64,000 bases of DNA, taken from positions 1-64,000 of the forward strand of contig NZ_JAJDOP010000005.1 in assembly GCF_020595095.1 (NCBI RefSeq), read 5' to 3'. Both the position numbers and the translations under genes were made by a program. Below the pieces are notes generated by a model. That model was not told where the DNA came from. It saw nothing but the letters and a program-made list of their open reading frames with translations, and searched no databases. Source of the stretch: Microvirga rosea (GTDB lineage: Bacteria > Pseudomonadota > Alphaproteobacteria > Rhizobiales > Beijerinckiaceae). Shown here in pieces: positions 33,732-41,797 of this stretch; the stretch's first letter is position 1, and the number at the start of each line of letters is the position of its first letter.

Positions 33732-34724
33732 ATGAGCGAGGTCGTTTCGGAGCGCGTGAACCATCTGAGAGCCCGTGAGCGCGGCCGCGGCCGGGACGCC
33801 AGGGGCCCCTTCCAGATTCCATGGCTAGGATGGAAAGACATCCTCCTGCGCCTCTGGGACGAGATTATCGAAGACAAGGTCGGGACGGTCGCCGCCGGGA
33901 CCGCCTTCTTTATTCTTCTCTCGCTGTTTCCGGCCTTGGCGGCGCTTGTGTCGCTTTATGGGCTCGTCGCCGATCCGCTCACCATCGGCGAGCATCTGGC
34001 CGACATGAGGGGGTACGTTCCTGCGGCCATGATCGACCTGCTCGGCGGGGAGCTTCAGCGCCTGATCAGCAACCGCGCCAGCACCCTGAGCTTGAGTTTC
34101 GCGGGGGGCATAGTCTTGGCCCTATGGAGCGCCAACAGCGGCATGCGTGCTCTGTTCGGAGCCCTCAACGTGGCCTATGACGAGACGGAAAAACGAAGCT
34201 TCTTCAGGCTCCTTTTCATCTCTCTCTGCTTTACCGTCGGCGCCGTCATCTTTTTCGCCGTCCTCATCAACCTCATCGTCGGCATTCCGTTGGTGGTGCG
34301 TTTCCTTCATCTCGGATTTGCGGGCGAACTGCTGATCACGTTTCTGCCGGCGATGCTGATGTTCGGCGTTGCCCTGTTCGGCCTCGCGATCCTCTATCGG
34401 TACGGTCCGAGCCGCCGGATCGCTCAATGGAGCTGGATTACGCCGGGCTCATTCATCGCCGCCGTGATCTGGCTGCTCTTCTCGATCCTGTTTTCCTGGT
34501 ATCTTTCCAGCTGGGCCAACTATTCGGCGACCTATGGCTCCCTCGGCGCCATCATCGGCGTCATGATGTGGATCTATCTTTCTCTCTGGGTCGTCCTCGT
34601 GGGCGCCGAGATCAACGCGGAGATCGAGCATCAGACCGCCCATGATACAACCGTCGGGCCCGCCAAGCCTTTGGGAGAACGCGGCGCAACGATGGCCGAC
34701 GATGTCGGAGAGGCGCGAGCCTGA
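33732..34724 (+). CDS. YihY/BrkB-family inner-membrane protein
   Basis: 330 residues with six hydrophobic segments. Family landmarks are VGTVAAGTAFFILLSLFPALAALVSLYG, LSLSFAGGIVLALWSANSGMRAL, the SFIAAVIWLLFSILFSWYLS helix and YGSLGAIIGVMMWIYLSLWVVLVGAEINAE. Once thought to be RNase BN, the family is now considered an integral membrane protein of unknown transport role. Divergent from the stress operon, separated by 163 bases. Confidence 0.92.
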   Translation: MSEVVSERVNHLRARERGRGRDARGPFQIPWLGWKDILLRLWDEIIEDKVGTVAAGTAFFILLSLFPALAALVSLYGLVADPLTIGEHLADMRGYVPAAMIDLLGGELQRLISNRASTLSLSFAGGIVLALWSANSGMRALFGALNVAYDETEKRSFFRLLFISLCFTVGAVIFFAVLINLIVGIPLVVRFLHLGFAGELLITFLPAMLMFGVALFGLAILYRYGPSRRIAQWSWITPGSFIAAVIWLLFSILFSWYLSSWANYSATYGSLGAIIGVMMWIYLSLWVVLVGAEINAEIEHQTAHDTTVGPAKPLGERGATMADDVGEARA

Positions 34725-34738
34725 TCGCCGCTCCGGCC

Positions 34739-35125
34739 TCAGCGCGACGAGGCCAGCCAATCCACCAGATCGGCAACCTTCCTGCGGGCCTCGCCATCCT
34801 GGAGGCGCAAGAAGCTGCGGACCAGACGCTCGCTTTCGGGCACCAGCATGAACTCGTTCATCAGTCCTTCTCCCGAAGTTCCACCTGGACCGATTTCCGG
34901 CAACCCCTCGAAGAAGAACTCTATTCCGACGCCGAGGATCTGACCGATGGCGAGAAGTCGGCTCGCCCCGATGCGATTGGTTCCCTTTTCGTATTTCTGG
35001 ACCTGCTGAAACGTCAGGCCGAGAGCATCGCCGAGCTTTTCCTGGCTCATGCCTACCGTGATGCGCCGAAGGCGGACACGATTGCCGATATGCTTGTCGA
35101 TTGGACCAGGCGACTTCTTCTGCAC
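34739..35125 (-). CDS. XRE-family HTH regulator, divergent from luxR
   Basis: 128 residues. The HTH_3 domain is IGNRVRLRRITVGMSQEKLGDALGLTFQQVQKYEKGTNRI in overlapping parts (residues about 13-52). The C-terminal segment (FFFEGLPEIG onward) is typical of rhizobial XRE proteins. The GTG at 35125 is chosen because GGAGG lies five bases upstream; the ATG at 35152 has no ribosome site. It could regulate the divergent luxR through two direct repeats in the gap (inference). Confidence 0.9.
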   Translation of the reverse strand: MQKKSPGPIDKHIGNRVRLRRITVGMSQEKLGDALGLTFQQVQKYEKGTNRIGASRLLAIGQILGVGIEFFFEGLPEIGPGGTSGEGLMNEFMLVPESERLVRSFLRLQDGEARRKVADLVDWLASSR

Positions 35126-35181
35126 GGGGACCTCCAGCGATGGCGCGAGCATAGCGGGCTTCGACCGACTCTCAAACCAAA

Positions 35182-35219
35182 AGTTGAATAGACTCGTCTT
35201 TCACCTCATAGTTGAGTAA
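35182..35219. promoter_or_regulatory. Direct repeat AGTTGAATAG / AGTTGAGTAA between xre and luxR
   Basis: Two 10-base near copies at 35182-35191 and 35210-35219, 28 bases apart start to start, sit in the short divergent promoter region. They could be binding sites for the adjacent XRE regulator. Confidence 0.35.
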
Positions 35220-35236
35220 GTTCTGGAGGATGTCCC

Positions 35237-35968
35237 GTGCTCGGCGACCGCACTGATTACGCAAAGGAAGCCTTCGCTTTCATCGAAAGCCTGGAGCTCT
35301 TGACGGCTCCTCAGGGCGTCATCGATGCCATGGAGCGATCCTTCTCCCGGTTCGGCTTCGAGAATTTCATCATCACCGGACTGCCTCACCCGGAGCAGCG
35401 GATCGAGCGGCTCGTCCTTCTCAAGAAATGGCCGCTGGAATGGTACCGGATATACACCAGCCAAGGTTATGACCGGTACGATCCGGTCATCCGTCTTTGC
35501 CGCCAGACCGTTCAACCCTTCGAATGGTCGGAGGCGCCCTATCATCCTCGCGAGGAGCCGAGAGCCGCCGAGGTGATGATCCGGGCAGGCGAGTTCGGCA
35601 TGCGAGAGGGCTATTGCCTGCCCATCCATGGCTTGAACGGGTACGAAGCCTGCCTGTCGATGAGCGGAAGGGCGCTGGACCTGAGCCCCCAAACCAAACC
35701 GGCCATCCATCTCATGGCCATGTACGCGTTCGAGCGTGCTCGCCAGATCCTCTCCCCGCCGCAAACGGACAACCCTTTAACGGCACGGGAGCGGGAAGCC
35801 CTGCGCTGGGCGGCAGCCGGCAAGTCCGCCCTGGACACCAGCATCATCATGGGGGTCACCGAACGGACCATCACGGCTCATATCGCCAGCGCCTGTCACA
35901 AGCTGAGCGCCGTCAACAAGACTCATGCGGTCGTGCGGGCTCTGCAGCACCGCTTCATTCATCTCTGA
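35237..35968 (+). CDS. LuxR-family quorum-sensing regulator
   Basis: 243 residues. The N-terminal autoinducer domain keeps the ligand-pocket pattern W69, Y73, D82 and W97 (EWYRIY, YDPV, FEWSE), with the same spacing as TraR W57, Y61, D70 and W85. The C-terminal LuxR HTH is at about 180-240 (LTAREREALRWAAAGKS, GVTERTITAHIASACHKL). The start is GTG at 35237, seven bases after GGAGG; an overlapping ATG is out of frame. It lies 94 bases upstream of luxI and probably senses its product. Confidence 0.93.
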   Translation: MLGDRTDYAKEAFAFIESLELLTAPQGVIDAMERSFSRFGFENFIITGLPHPEQRIERLVLLKKWPLEWYRIYTSQGYDRYDPVIRLCRQTVQPFEWSEAPYHPREEPRAAEVMIRAGEFGMREGYCLPIHGLNGYEACLSMSGRALDLSPQTKPAIHLMAMYAFERARQILSPPQTDNPLTAREREALRWAAAGKSALDTSIIMGVTERTITAHIASACHKLSAVNKTHAVVRALQHRFIHL

Positions 35969-35989
35969 TGGTTCGCCTGCCGTAACGGC

Positions 35990-36010
35990 ACCTGTAATTT
36001 CCTACAATAG
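35990..36010 (+). promoter_or_regulatory. Possible lux-box-like dyad upstream of luxI
   Basis: TGTA (35993-35996) and TACA (36003-36006) form a short dyad with six bases between, about 57 bases before the luxI ATG. The flanks match poorly, so this is a weak candidate for the LuxR binding site. Confidence 0.3.
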
Positions 36011-36062
36011 GCATCCGTCGTTTGCCGTGGACAGTGATCCTCATCACCGGAGATCACCCGAC

Positions 36063-36704
36063 ATGACAACGGTTCACGTCATTACTGCAGAGAACAGATC
36101 ATCCTACCGTACGATCCTCGATACGTACTTCCAGGCCCGGCACGAGGTCTTCGTGAAAGAAAGGGGATGGCGGGCGCTCGACCGTGGCGACGGCCGCGAC
36201 ATCGACGCTTACGATAACGACAACGCGACATATCTTCTTGCCCTTGAAGGAGACCGTGTCGTCGGAGGCCTCAGGCTCTACCCGACGATGCTGCCGCATA
36301 TGATCAGCGAAGCGTTTCCGCAGCTGGTTCACGGACGCATCCTTCGCGGCCACCACGTCCTTGAATGCACCCGCTACTTCGTGGTGCGGCAACGTCGGAT
36401 GGGCAGGACCGATTGCCGCCTGTTGGCCGCCTTTCAACAGTTCTGTCTCGATGAGGGCATTACGGAAGTCTCGGCCGTCGTCGAAATGTGGTGGCTTCCG
36501 CGCTGGCATCAGGCCGGCTTCAAGATCAGGCCCCTCGGTCTGCCCGTCATGGTCGAGGATCAGGCGTGCGTGGCCGTCTCGATTTCCGTCTCGTCCGACA
36601 GCCTTGCCCATCTTCGTCGCCTCGCCGGCCTGCAGGGCCCCTACCTCGTCAGGCAGGGCCTGTCCTTTCCGTCTCTCCCACAGGTGCCTTATGCGGCAGC
36701 CTAA
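36063..36704 (+). CDS. Acyl-homoserine-lactone synthase (LuxI family)
   Basis: 213 residues. All invariant LuxI residues are present: R26, F30, W36 (ARHEVFVKERGW), D48 and D51 (DAYD), R71 (GLRLYPT), E101 and R104 (LECTRYFV). The enzyme joins an acyl group from acyl-ACP or acyl-CoA to SAM to make the quorum signal. The frame is open upstream, but the ATG at 36063 (MTTVHVITAE) is the family-like start, with GGAG about ten bases away. It forms a unit with luxR upstream and a small ORF downstream. Acyl-chain specificity cannot be told. Confidence 0.95.
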   Translation: MTTVHVITAENRSSYRTILDTYFQARHEVFVKERGWRALDRGDGRDIDAYDNDNATYLLALEGDRVVGGLRLYPTMLPHMISEAFPQLVHGRILRGHHVLECTRYFVVRQRRMGRTDCRLLAAFQQFCLDEGITEVSAVVEMWWLPRWHQAGFKIRPLGLPVMVEDQACVAVSISVSSDSLAHLRRLAGLQGPYLVRQGLSFPSLPQVPYAAA

Positions 36705-36744
36705 CGACCAAGCCTACGGGGCCTTTGTTCAGGAGGAGATGACC

Positions 36745-36936
36745 ATGGCTGTCAGCGCCAGTATTTTGAAGGTCATCGAAGGCCTCTCTCCGATATCGCG
36801 CTTGCGCGTTCTGGCGTTTCTCCATCTTCTGGAGAACCCGAAAATCTTGAAGACGTCCTTGGAAGTCGACCCGTCCGGAGATCTGAGGCTGATCCTGACC
36901 GCCGGTGACCAACCGGTCCAACGGGCCAGTCACTGA
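36745..36936 (+). CDS. Small protein encoded directly downstream of luxI (63 aa)
   Basis: 63 residues: MAVSASILKVIEGLSPISRL, then a hydrophobic helix-like stretch (LRVLAFLHLLENP) and SGDLRLILTAGD. The ATG at 36745 has AGGAGG eight bases upstream, a strong ribosome site; ATGs at 36739 and 36691 are also in frame, the latter overlapping the luxI end. The gap to luxI is 40 bases, so it is probably co-transcribed. No family recognised. It is a candidate modulator of the quorum circuit. Confidence 0.7.
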   Translation: MAVSASILKVIEGLSPISRLRVLAFLHLLENPKILKTSLEVDPSGDLRLILTAGDQPVQRASH

Positions 36937-36944
36937 CGCATCTG

Positions 36945-36976
36945 GTCCCTTCCCCGCCTGTGCGGGGGGAAGGGAC
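36945..36976. terminator. Strong hairpin between convergent small ORF and DUF892 gene
   Basis: GTCCCTTCCCC and GGGGGAAGGGAC form a long stem. No T run follows on either strand, so it is a hairpin likely to act as a bidirectional terminator or RNA end rather than a textbook one. Confidence 0.5.
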
Positions 36977-37002
36977 AGACTATAGAGATAGGGAAGGATT
37001 GC

Positions 37003-37497
37003 TTACGCAGCCTTGGTGTTGACGCGAGCTTCGGCGAGCTTCGTCAGGAGCTCGTCGGTCTTCTTTTCCTCGGCGAGGTTCTGTTCGAGCAATCTCGCTG
37101 CGTCCTGCATGCCAAGTTCCATGGCCCAGGTCTTCAGGGTGCCGTAGCGGGTGATTTCATAGTGCTCAACAGCCTGAGCGGCGGCAAGAATTCCGGCATC
37201 CAGAGCTTCGCTGTCAGCGAAGTCTTCCATGACTTCCTTACCTTCTTCGATGATCCCGTTGATGGCTTCGCATTGGACGCCACGGGCCGGCTTGCCGATC
37301 AGCTTAAAAATCTGTTCCAAGCGCTCGATCTGCCCTTCGGTCTCGTCGCGATGGGTTTCGAAAGCCTGCTTCAACTCTTCGGACTCGGCGTTCTTGGCCA
37401 TCCTGGGCAGCGCCTTCAGGATCTGCTTTTCAGCGTAATAGACGTCCTTCAGGGTATGAAGGAACAAATCGTTCAAAGTCTTTTCCTTGCTCGGCAT
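37003..37497 (-). CDS. DUF892 (YciE/YciF) ferritin-like stress protein
   Basis: 164 residues from MPSKEKTLNDLFLHTLKDVYYAEKQ. The ferritin-like four-helix bundle carries metal-ligand candidates E and H in YYAEKQ, FETHRDE, AAQAVEHYEITRYG and LEQNLAEEKK. YciE/YciF proteins are stress-induced and of uncertain enzymatic role. GGGAG lies nine bases before the ATG. An exact EcfG-type promoter lies upstream, divergent from the one for the next gene. A paralogue is at 53715-54218. Confidence 0.92.
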   Translation of the reverse strand: MPSKEKTLNDLFLHTLKDVYYAEKQILKALPRMAKNAESEELKQAFETHRDETEGQIERLEQIFKLIGKPARGVQCEAINGIIEEGKEVMEDFADSEALDAGILAAAQAVEHYEITRYGTLKTWAMELGMQDAARLLEQNLAEEKKTDELLTKLAEARVNTKAA

Positions 37498-37530
37498 GAT
37501 GACAAACTCCCTATCGTTGAGCGTGGACTC

Positions 37531-37555
37531 AACGACAGCCAAGGTAGGTGGTTCC
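37531..37555 (-). promoter_or_regulatory. EcfG-type promoter of the first DUF892 gene
   Basis: GGAAC (37551-37555), 16 bases, CGTT (37531-37534): an exact match on the minus strand, 33 bases from the ATG. Confidence 0.8.
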
Positions 37556-37590
37556 CGCTCATTTCCAGTCTCCCCAAGATTCACGGAACT

Positions 37591-37616
37591 GGAACTCCCG
37601 CGCAGAGCGTCGCGTT
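37591..37616 (+). promoter_or_regulatory. EcfG-type promoter of the small YgaP-like membrane protein
   Basis: GGAAC (37591-37595), 17 bases, CGTT (37613-37616) on the plus strand, 30 bases from the start. It is back to back with the DUF892 promoter. Confidence 0.75.
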
Positions 37617-37646
37617 GCGGTTACGGTTTTCCCAAAGGAGATGAAC

Positions 37647-37877
37647 GTGGCGAATGCGACTTCCGACGAACAGAATCTCACGACCATGGAACGGGCTGCC
37701 TATATCGTGGCGGGGCTCGGGCTGGCCGCGGCAGGCGCGAAGCCTCGTCCCAATCCGCTCCTGAATGTCGCCGCTCTTCTGGGCGGCTCTTATCTCGCAT
37801 GGCGCGGTTATGTCGGCAGCTGCCCCGTCAAGGGCGCCCTGTTCGGCCCCGATGGCTCGACGCCGCGCCTCGGCTGA
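37647..37877 (+). CDS. Small DUF2892/YgaP-like membrane protein
   Basis: About 76 residues. It contains ERAAYIVAGLGLAAAGA and LLNVAALLGGSYLAWRGYVG, two membrane segments, followed by SCPVKGALFG, similar to the YgaP-type transmembrane domain (DUF2892). GTG at 37647 is preferred because AAAGGAG then has six bases of spacing; the ATG at 37641 directly abuts it. An exact EcfG promoter precedes it, so it belongs to the stress regulon. Confidence 0.75.
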   Translation: MANATSDEQNLTTMERAAYIVAGLGLAAAGAKPRPNPLLNVAALLGGSYLAWRGYVGSCPVKGALFGPDGSTPRLG

Positions 37878-37891
37878 GAATGCGCATGCGA

Positions 37892-37927
37892 AAACGGGCT
37901 GCAAGACGATCTTGCAGCCCGTTTGTT
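37892..37927. terminator. Bidirectional terminator
   Basis: AAACGGGCTGCAAG (37892-37905) and CTTGCAGCCCGTTT (37911-37924) are perfect reverse complements around ACGAT, with T-rich sequence after the plus-strand arm and A/T before it. It serves the 37647 gene and possibly the converging GlsB gene. Confidence 0.85.
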
Positions 37928-37947
37928 TGACGCCTTGAACTGAAAAC

Positions 37948-38217
37948 TCAGTACGTCGAGGTGGAGCGGCTGCGGCCGGCGATCAGACCCCAGATGAAGA
38001 GGACGATGATCGCGCCGACGACGGCGCCGATGAAGCCAGCGCCCTCATCCGCCCGATACCAGCCGAGAGCCTGACCCAGGTAAGTGGCCACGAAAGCCCC
38101 GACGATGCCGAGGATAGTCGTGAGGATGAAGCCCGACGGCTCGTTCCGTCCGGGCATGATGAGCTTGGCGATAACGCCAGCCACGAAGCCGATGATGATT
38201 GTCCAGATGATACTCAT
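37948..38217 (-). CDS. GlsB/YeaQ/YmgE-family stress membrane protein
   Basis: 89 residues with three hydrophobic segments rich in Gly: MSIIWTIIIGFVAGVIAKL, GFILTTILGIVGAFVATYLG and GFIGAVVGAIIVLFIWGLIAG. This is the transglycosylase-associated-protein family, small stress-linked membrane proteins. The ATG at 38217 matches the family start; an upstream in-frame start at 38247 adds a polar extension. A near-consensus EcfG promoter (one mismatch) lies upstream. Confidence 0.9.
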   Translation of the reverse strand: MSIIWTIIIGFVAGVIAKLIMPGRNEPSGFILTTILGIVGAFVATYLGQALGWYRADEGAGFIGAVVGAIIVLFIWGLIAGRSRSTSTY

Positions 38218-38251
38218 GTGATGTGTTCCCCGTGTCCGGTAGCTCACAGGA

Positions 38252-38276
38252 AACGCGCAGACGTAGCTAAGGTTGC
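38252..38276 (-). promoter_or_regulatory. Near-consensus EcfG-type promoter of the GlsB gene
   Basis: GCAAC (38272-38276), 16 bases, CGTT (38252-38255): one mismatch in the -35 element, 34 bases from the ATG. Confidence 0.45.
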
Positions 38277-38334
38277 GCAGGCAAATCGATTGCTGTGGAA
38301 ATCGGACGCTTTAAGGGGAATCCAAGGGATCGAC

Positions 38335-38411
38335 TGGCGCGGGCGACGGGGCTCGAACCCGCGACCTCCGGCGTGACAGGCCGGCACTCTAACCGACTGA
38401 GCTACGCCCGC
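38335..38411 (-). tRNA. tRNA-Asp (GUC)
   Basis: 77 bases with encoded CCA. Acceptor GCGGGCG/CGCCCGC, anticodon stem CCGGC/GCCGG around CTGTCAC (anticodon GTC), T arm GCGGG-TTCGAGC-CCCGT. Confidence 0.95.
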
Positions 38412-38422
38412 GCATCGATGTT

Positions 38423-38497
38423 TGGAGCGGGCGAAGGGATTCGAACCCTCGACCCCAACCTTGGCAAGGTTGTGCTCTACCCCTGAGCTACACCCGC
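38423..38497 (-). tRNA. tRNA-Gly (GCC)
   Basis: 75 bases with encoded CCA. Acceptor GCGGGTG/CGCCCGC, anticodon stem CAACC/GGTTG around TTGCCAA (anticodon GCC). Confidence 0.95.
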
Positions 38498-38520
38498 ACG
38501 CTCCGTCATTCCTCTTCGGT

Positions 38521-38596
<76 letters not shown>

Positions 38597-38703
38597 AAGC
38601 CGAACAGGATATGTCAGCCCCGGCACCCGAGCCTTACGACCGGGCTCCGAGGATAGTCTCTCCTCAAAGCAGCGCAATGCTGATCGAAGATTCTTCATAA
38701 GAA

Positions 38704-38780
38704 TGGCGCGCCCGAAAGGATTCGAACCTCTGACCCCCAGATTCGTAGTCTGGTGCTCTATCCAGCTGAGCTACGGGCGC
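38704..38780 (-). tRNA. tRNA-Arg (ACG)
   Basis: 77 bases with encoded CCA. Acceptor GCGCCCG/CGGGCGC, anticodon stem CCAGA/TCTGG around CTACGAA (anticodon ACG, read as ICG after deamination). Confidence 0.95.
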
Positions 38781-38897
38781 CTACTCGGTCGCCGCTTGCA
38801 AGAAGCAGCGTTGTCCGGAGGACGGCTGAATTAAAGTGTTCGAACCGGGTTGGCAAGCCTCTTTCTCACGAAGCTGCGCCCATGAATCAAAATTTTT

Positions 38898-40325
38898 TCA
38901 CGCAGCCTGCCGGTCGGGGATCTGCACGCGGAAACATGTGCCGGTGTTACTCTCCGCCAGGGAAATAGTGCCCCCATGGAGGTGGACCAGCTCGGCCGTG
39001 ATGGCCAGCCCGAGGCCCGTCCCACCTTTTCGAGCCGAACCTTGGAAAGGCGAGAAGAGATCCGCACGGACACGTTCCGGAATTCCCGGGCCGTTGTCCT
39101 TCACGTCGATGACGACGGCATTCCCCTCCCTGATCGCACTCACGGCGATTCGCGGAGAGCCTTCGAAGGATCCGGCCTGGCTCAGCGCCTGAACGGCGTT
39201 CCGGACCAGATTCACCAGAATTCGGGAAAGCTGATCGGGATCCGCATCGATCACGAGCCCTTCGGGCACATGCCGTTCGAAAGCGATTCCCTTCTCGGGA
39301 GCAAGATCGGTCAGATGCGCGAGATCCTCGACCATCGGCTCCAGGGGAATCAGTTGGCGCTGCGGCAGACGTTCCGTCGCCCGTCCATAGGCGAGTGTCG
39401 CCTCGCAAAAGGCGATCGCGCGCCCCAGCGTCGAGATCAAACGCGGAGCGATATTCTGGACCCGCTCGTCGTTCACGCGGTCCAGCCGGTCCGTCAGGAG
39501 CTGGGCCGTCGTCAACATGTTGCGCAGCTCGTGATTGATCTTGCTTACCGCGAGCCCAAGCTCGGCGAGCCGCCGCTTCTGTCGGAGCTCGTCGGCGAGC
39601 GTTGTTTCCATGCGTGCGAGCGCCTGCTCCGCCAGACCGATTTCGTCAGCGCGGTCGGTTGGCTGGATCACGCGGGACGCATCCTCCGGATTTCTGGAGA
39701 ATTCGGCGATGTTGCCTGTCAGGCGGCGCACGGGACGCACGATCACCCATTGAAGGGCGAAATACACCAGACACGCGGTCAGGCCGGAAATGAACAGCGA
39801 CACCAGCAGGATATTGCGCGAGAAGATCAGCATCGCATTCCGCAGAGGCTTGGTGTCGAGAAGGATTTCGACAAACTCGACCCCCATGCCCGAGCCGATG
39901 ATGCGGACGGGATGGGTGGGAGGATTGACCATGAGGTCGAAGGCGTCCCGGATGCTCTGTACCCATGTCACGCTGCGCAGGTCCACGGTCTTGTCGACCT
40001 CGGAAGGCATGTCTCCCGTGGCGAGGAGGCTTCGACGCCCCCCACCCCGGATGGCGATGGCCTTGGCCCCTACTCCGGAAAGAATCCGCATTTCCAGATC
40101 GCCCGCGGGGTTCTGATCCGGCGCCGCATCCAGCACCATTGCGGCGATTTGCGCCGCCGCGAGACGATCATTGAGCCAGGTGAGCCGGAAATTGGCGACC
40201 GACGGGACGTAAATCAGCACTTCCGCAATCATGACGAAGAGAATCGTCAGAAGGAGCAGGCGCGCGGAAAGGCCGAAACGCCTGAGGATTCCCCCTTTGA
40301 GGAAATGCGGTCGCTCAGCTCTCAT
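38898..40325 (-). CDS. Sensor histidine kinase with HAMP domain
   Basis: About 475 residues from MRAERPHFLKGG. Two membrane helices (LLLLTILFVMIAEVLIYV near residue 30 and NILLVSLFISGLTACLVYF near 205) flank a periplasmic sensor of about 150 residues. A HAMP linker (VRPVRRLTGNIAEFSRNP) follows, then a HisKA-type helix with the phospho-histidine in KINHELRNML. The ATP domain has LVNLVRNAVQAL (N), VKDNGPGIP (G1) and GTGLGLAI (G2). AAGGA is five bases before the ATG. It is the last gene of a coupled operon with a flavoprotein and a VTT protein; no response regulator is adjacent. Confidence 0.92.
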   Translation of the reverse strand: MRAERPHFLKGGILRRFGLSARLLLLTILFVMIAEVLIYVPSVANFRLTWLNDRLAAAQIAAMVLDAAPDQNPAGDLEMRILSGVGAKAIAIRGGGRRSLLATGDMPSEVDKTVDLRSVTWVQSIRDAFDLMVNPPTHPVRIIGSGMGVEFVEILLDTKPLRNAMLIFSRNILLVSLFISGLTACLVYFALQWVIVRPVRRLTGNIAEFSRNPEDASRVIQPTDRADEIGLAEQALARMETTLADELRQKRRLAELGLAVSKINHELRNMLTTAQLLTDRLDRVNDERVQNIAPRLISTLGRAIAFCEATLAYGRATERLPQRQLIPLEPMVEDLAHLTDLAPEKGIAFERHVPEGLVIDADPDQLSRILVNLVRNAVQALSQAGSFEGSPRIAVSAIREGNAVVIDVKDNGPGIPERVRADLFSPFQGSARKGGTGLGLAITAELVHLHGGTISLAESNTGTCFRVQIPDRQAA

Positions 40326-40333
40326 CCTGTCCT

Positions 40334-41797
40334 TTACCCCAGGCGGCCGACGAGACCGGCCAGACGTCTGAGCCATGGATTCTGCGCCGAGGGCTTCAGA
40401 AATTCCACTGCGGCAGTTTTCGTGGCTTCCGACAACGTCAGATGCGGATAGACAAGCCCCGCGAGATCCCCGACCTTCAGGCCCTTGGTCATGGCCAGGC
40501 CCCAAGGCACGATCAGATCCCCGGCCCGCGGGCCCACGATCGTACACCCGAGAATCCGCCCATTGGGCGTAACGACCGCTTTGACATGCCCGGCCATGTC
40601 CCGTTCCGCGCGCGCCCGGCCATTGTCGGAAAACGGGGATCGCAGGATGCGGATATGTCCGTATCGGGCGCGAGCCTCTTCCTCGGCCATCCCGATGGCT
40701 GCCAGCTCCGGGGCGGTTCGGACGATGCGCGGGATCGGGATTGCTTCCAAATGAACCGGGAGCCGGAACAGGATATTGCGGACGACAAGTCCCGCATGAT
40801 GGTCCGTTTCCTGAACTGGTGAGCCCGCATGGCCGCGGACGCAGGTCCCGATCGCATAAATTCGCGCATTCGCGGTGCGCAGGCCGCGATCCACCTGGAT
40901 CCCCGTGGAATCGGCCTTGATCCGAGCCTTGTCGAGGCCGAATCCTTCGAGGTTCGGAGAGCGTCCTGCCGCAACCAGGAGATGGCTTGCCTCCAAAGTC
41001 TCTTCAGACTCGCCATTCTTCACAACCGCCGCAAAGGCCGCATCGCCCCGCTTCTCGATTCGGTCGAGAATCATGCCCGTTCGGATGACGACGCCCTCCG
41101 AGCGGAGCGTTCGGTCGACCACGGCCGCCATTTCGGGATCTTCGTCTTCGAGGATGCGGGCACTGGCGCCGATGAGAGTGACCTGCGCCCCCAGGCGGCG
41201 ATAGGCCTGTGCCGCCTCGACCGCAACGGGACCGTCTCCGAGAACGATGAGGTGGCTTGGTAGTGTCGTGCGATCCAGCGGGGTGTCGCATGTCAGGTAG
41301 GGAATGGCCTCCAGACCCGGAATACCGGGAATCGACGACCGGGAGCCGGTCGCAAGGACGAACCGGCGGGCCCTGACGAGTTCGCCCCCGGCTGCGAGGA
41401 CGGCCCGGTCGACGAACTCGGCTCCGCCTTCGAGCACCCGGACGCCCATGGCCCTGTATCGCTCCAGAGCGTTCATGGGAGCAGCGGATCGAAGCACGTC
41501 CTGGACATGGGCCCGGACGGCTTCAAACGCGATATCCGGCTCCTGTCCCAGGCCGATTCCGAAGCGGCCGGCATGGCGACCACCGAATGCCTGATCGGCG
41601 GCGGCGCGCAGGGCCTGTGCCTGAAGGGTCCCGGCCGGGAGCCGATAGGTCTCCCTGTCGTGACCGACGAGCACCACCGACGCGCCGAACGCGGTCGCCA
41701 TGGCGGCAACGGACAATCCTGCGGGATCGCTCCCGATGACGCACACATCCGGTCTCAACGCGGCCCTTTTCTGATCGGGCTTCTTTGTCGAAGTCAC
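40334..41797 (-). CDS. Lipoamide dehydrogenase/mercuric reductase-fold flavoprotein lacking the redox cysteines
   Basis: 487 residues. The FAD-binding start is DVCVIGSDPAGLSVAAMA, with NAD(P) binding at LIVLGDGPVAVEAAQAYRRLG, FAD-ribose contact at IYAIGTCVRG and a C-terminal dimerisation domain ending PHLTLSEATKTAA, which keeps the His-x4-Glu dyad. The usual CxxxxC pair after the first FAD motif is replaced by RLPAGTLQAQALR (about residues 52-64). The enzyme cannot use the normal active-site disulfide. The start is GTG at 41797, six bases after AAGGAG and overlapping the upstream stop by four bases; the longer frame to 41953 would lie inside the VTT gene. Substrate unknown. Confidence 0.88.
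   Translation of the reverse strand: MTSTKKPDQKRAALRPDVCVIGSDPAGLSVAAMATAFGASVVLVGHDRETYRLPAGTLQAQALRAAADQAFGGRHAGRFGIGLGQEPDIAFEAVRAHVQDVLRSAAPMNALERYRAMGVRVLEGGAEFVDRAVLAAGGELVRARRFVLATGSRSSIPGIPGLEAIPYLTCDTPLDRTTLPSHLIVLGDGPVAVEAAQAYRRLGAQVTLIGASARILEDEDPEMAAVVDRTLRSEGVVIRTGMILDRIEKRGDAAFAAVVKNGESEETLEASHLLVAAGRSPNLEGFGLDKARIKADSTGIQVDRGLRTANARIYAIGTCVRGHAGSPVQETDHHAGLVVRNILFRLPVHLEAIPIPRIVRTAPELAAIGMAEEEARARYGHIRILRSPFSDNGRARAERDMAGHVKAVVTPNGRILGCTIVGPRAGDLIVPWGLAMTKGLKVGDLAGLVYPHLTLSEATKTAAVEFLKPSAQNPWLRRLAGLVGRLG

Noticed and set aside
38976-40451. Plus-strand open frame of 491 codons opposite the histidine kinase
   Set aside because: Shadow of the kinase gene; charged low-complexity translation and no ribosome site.
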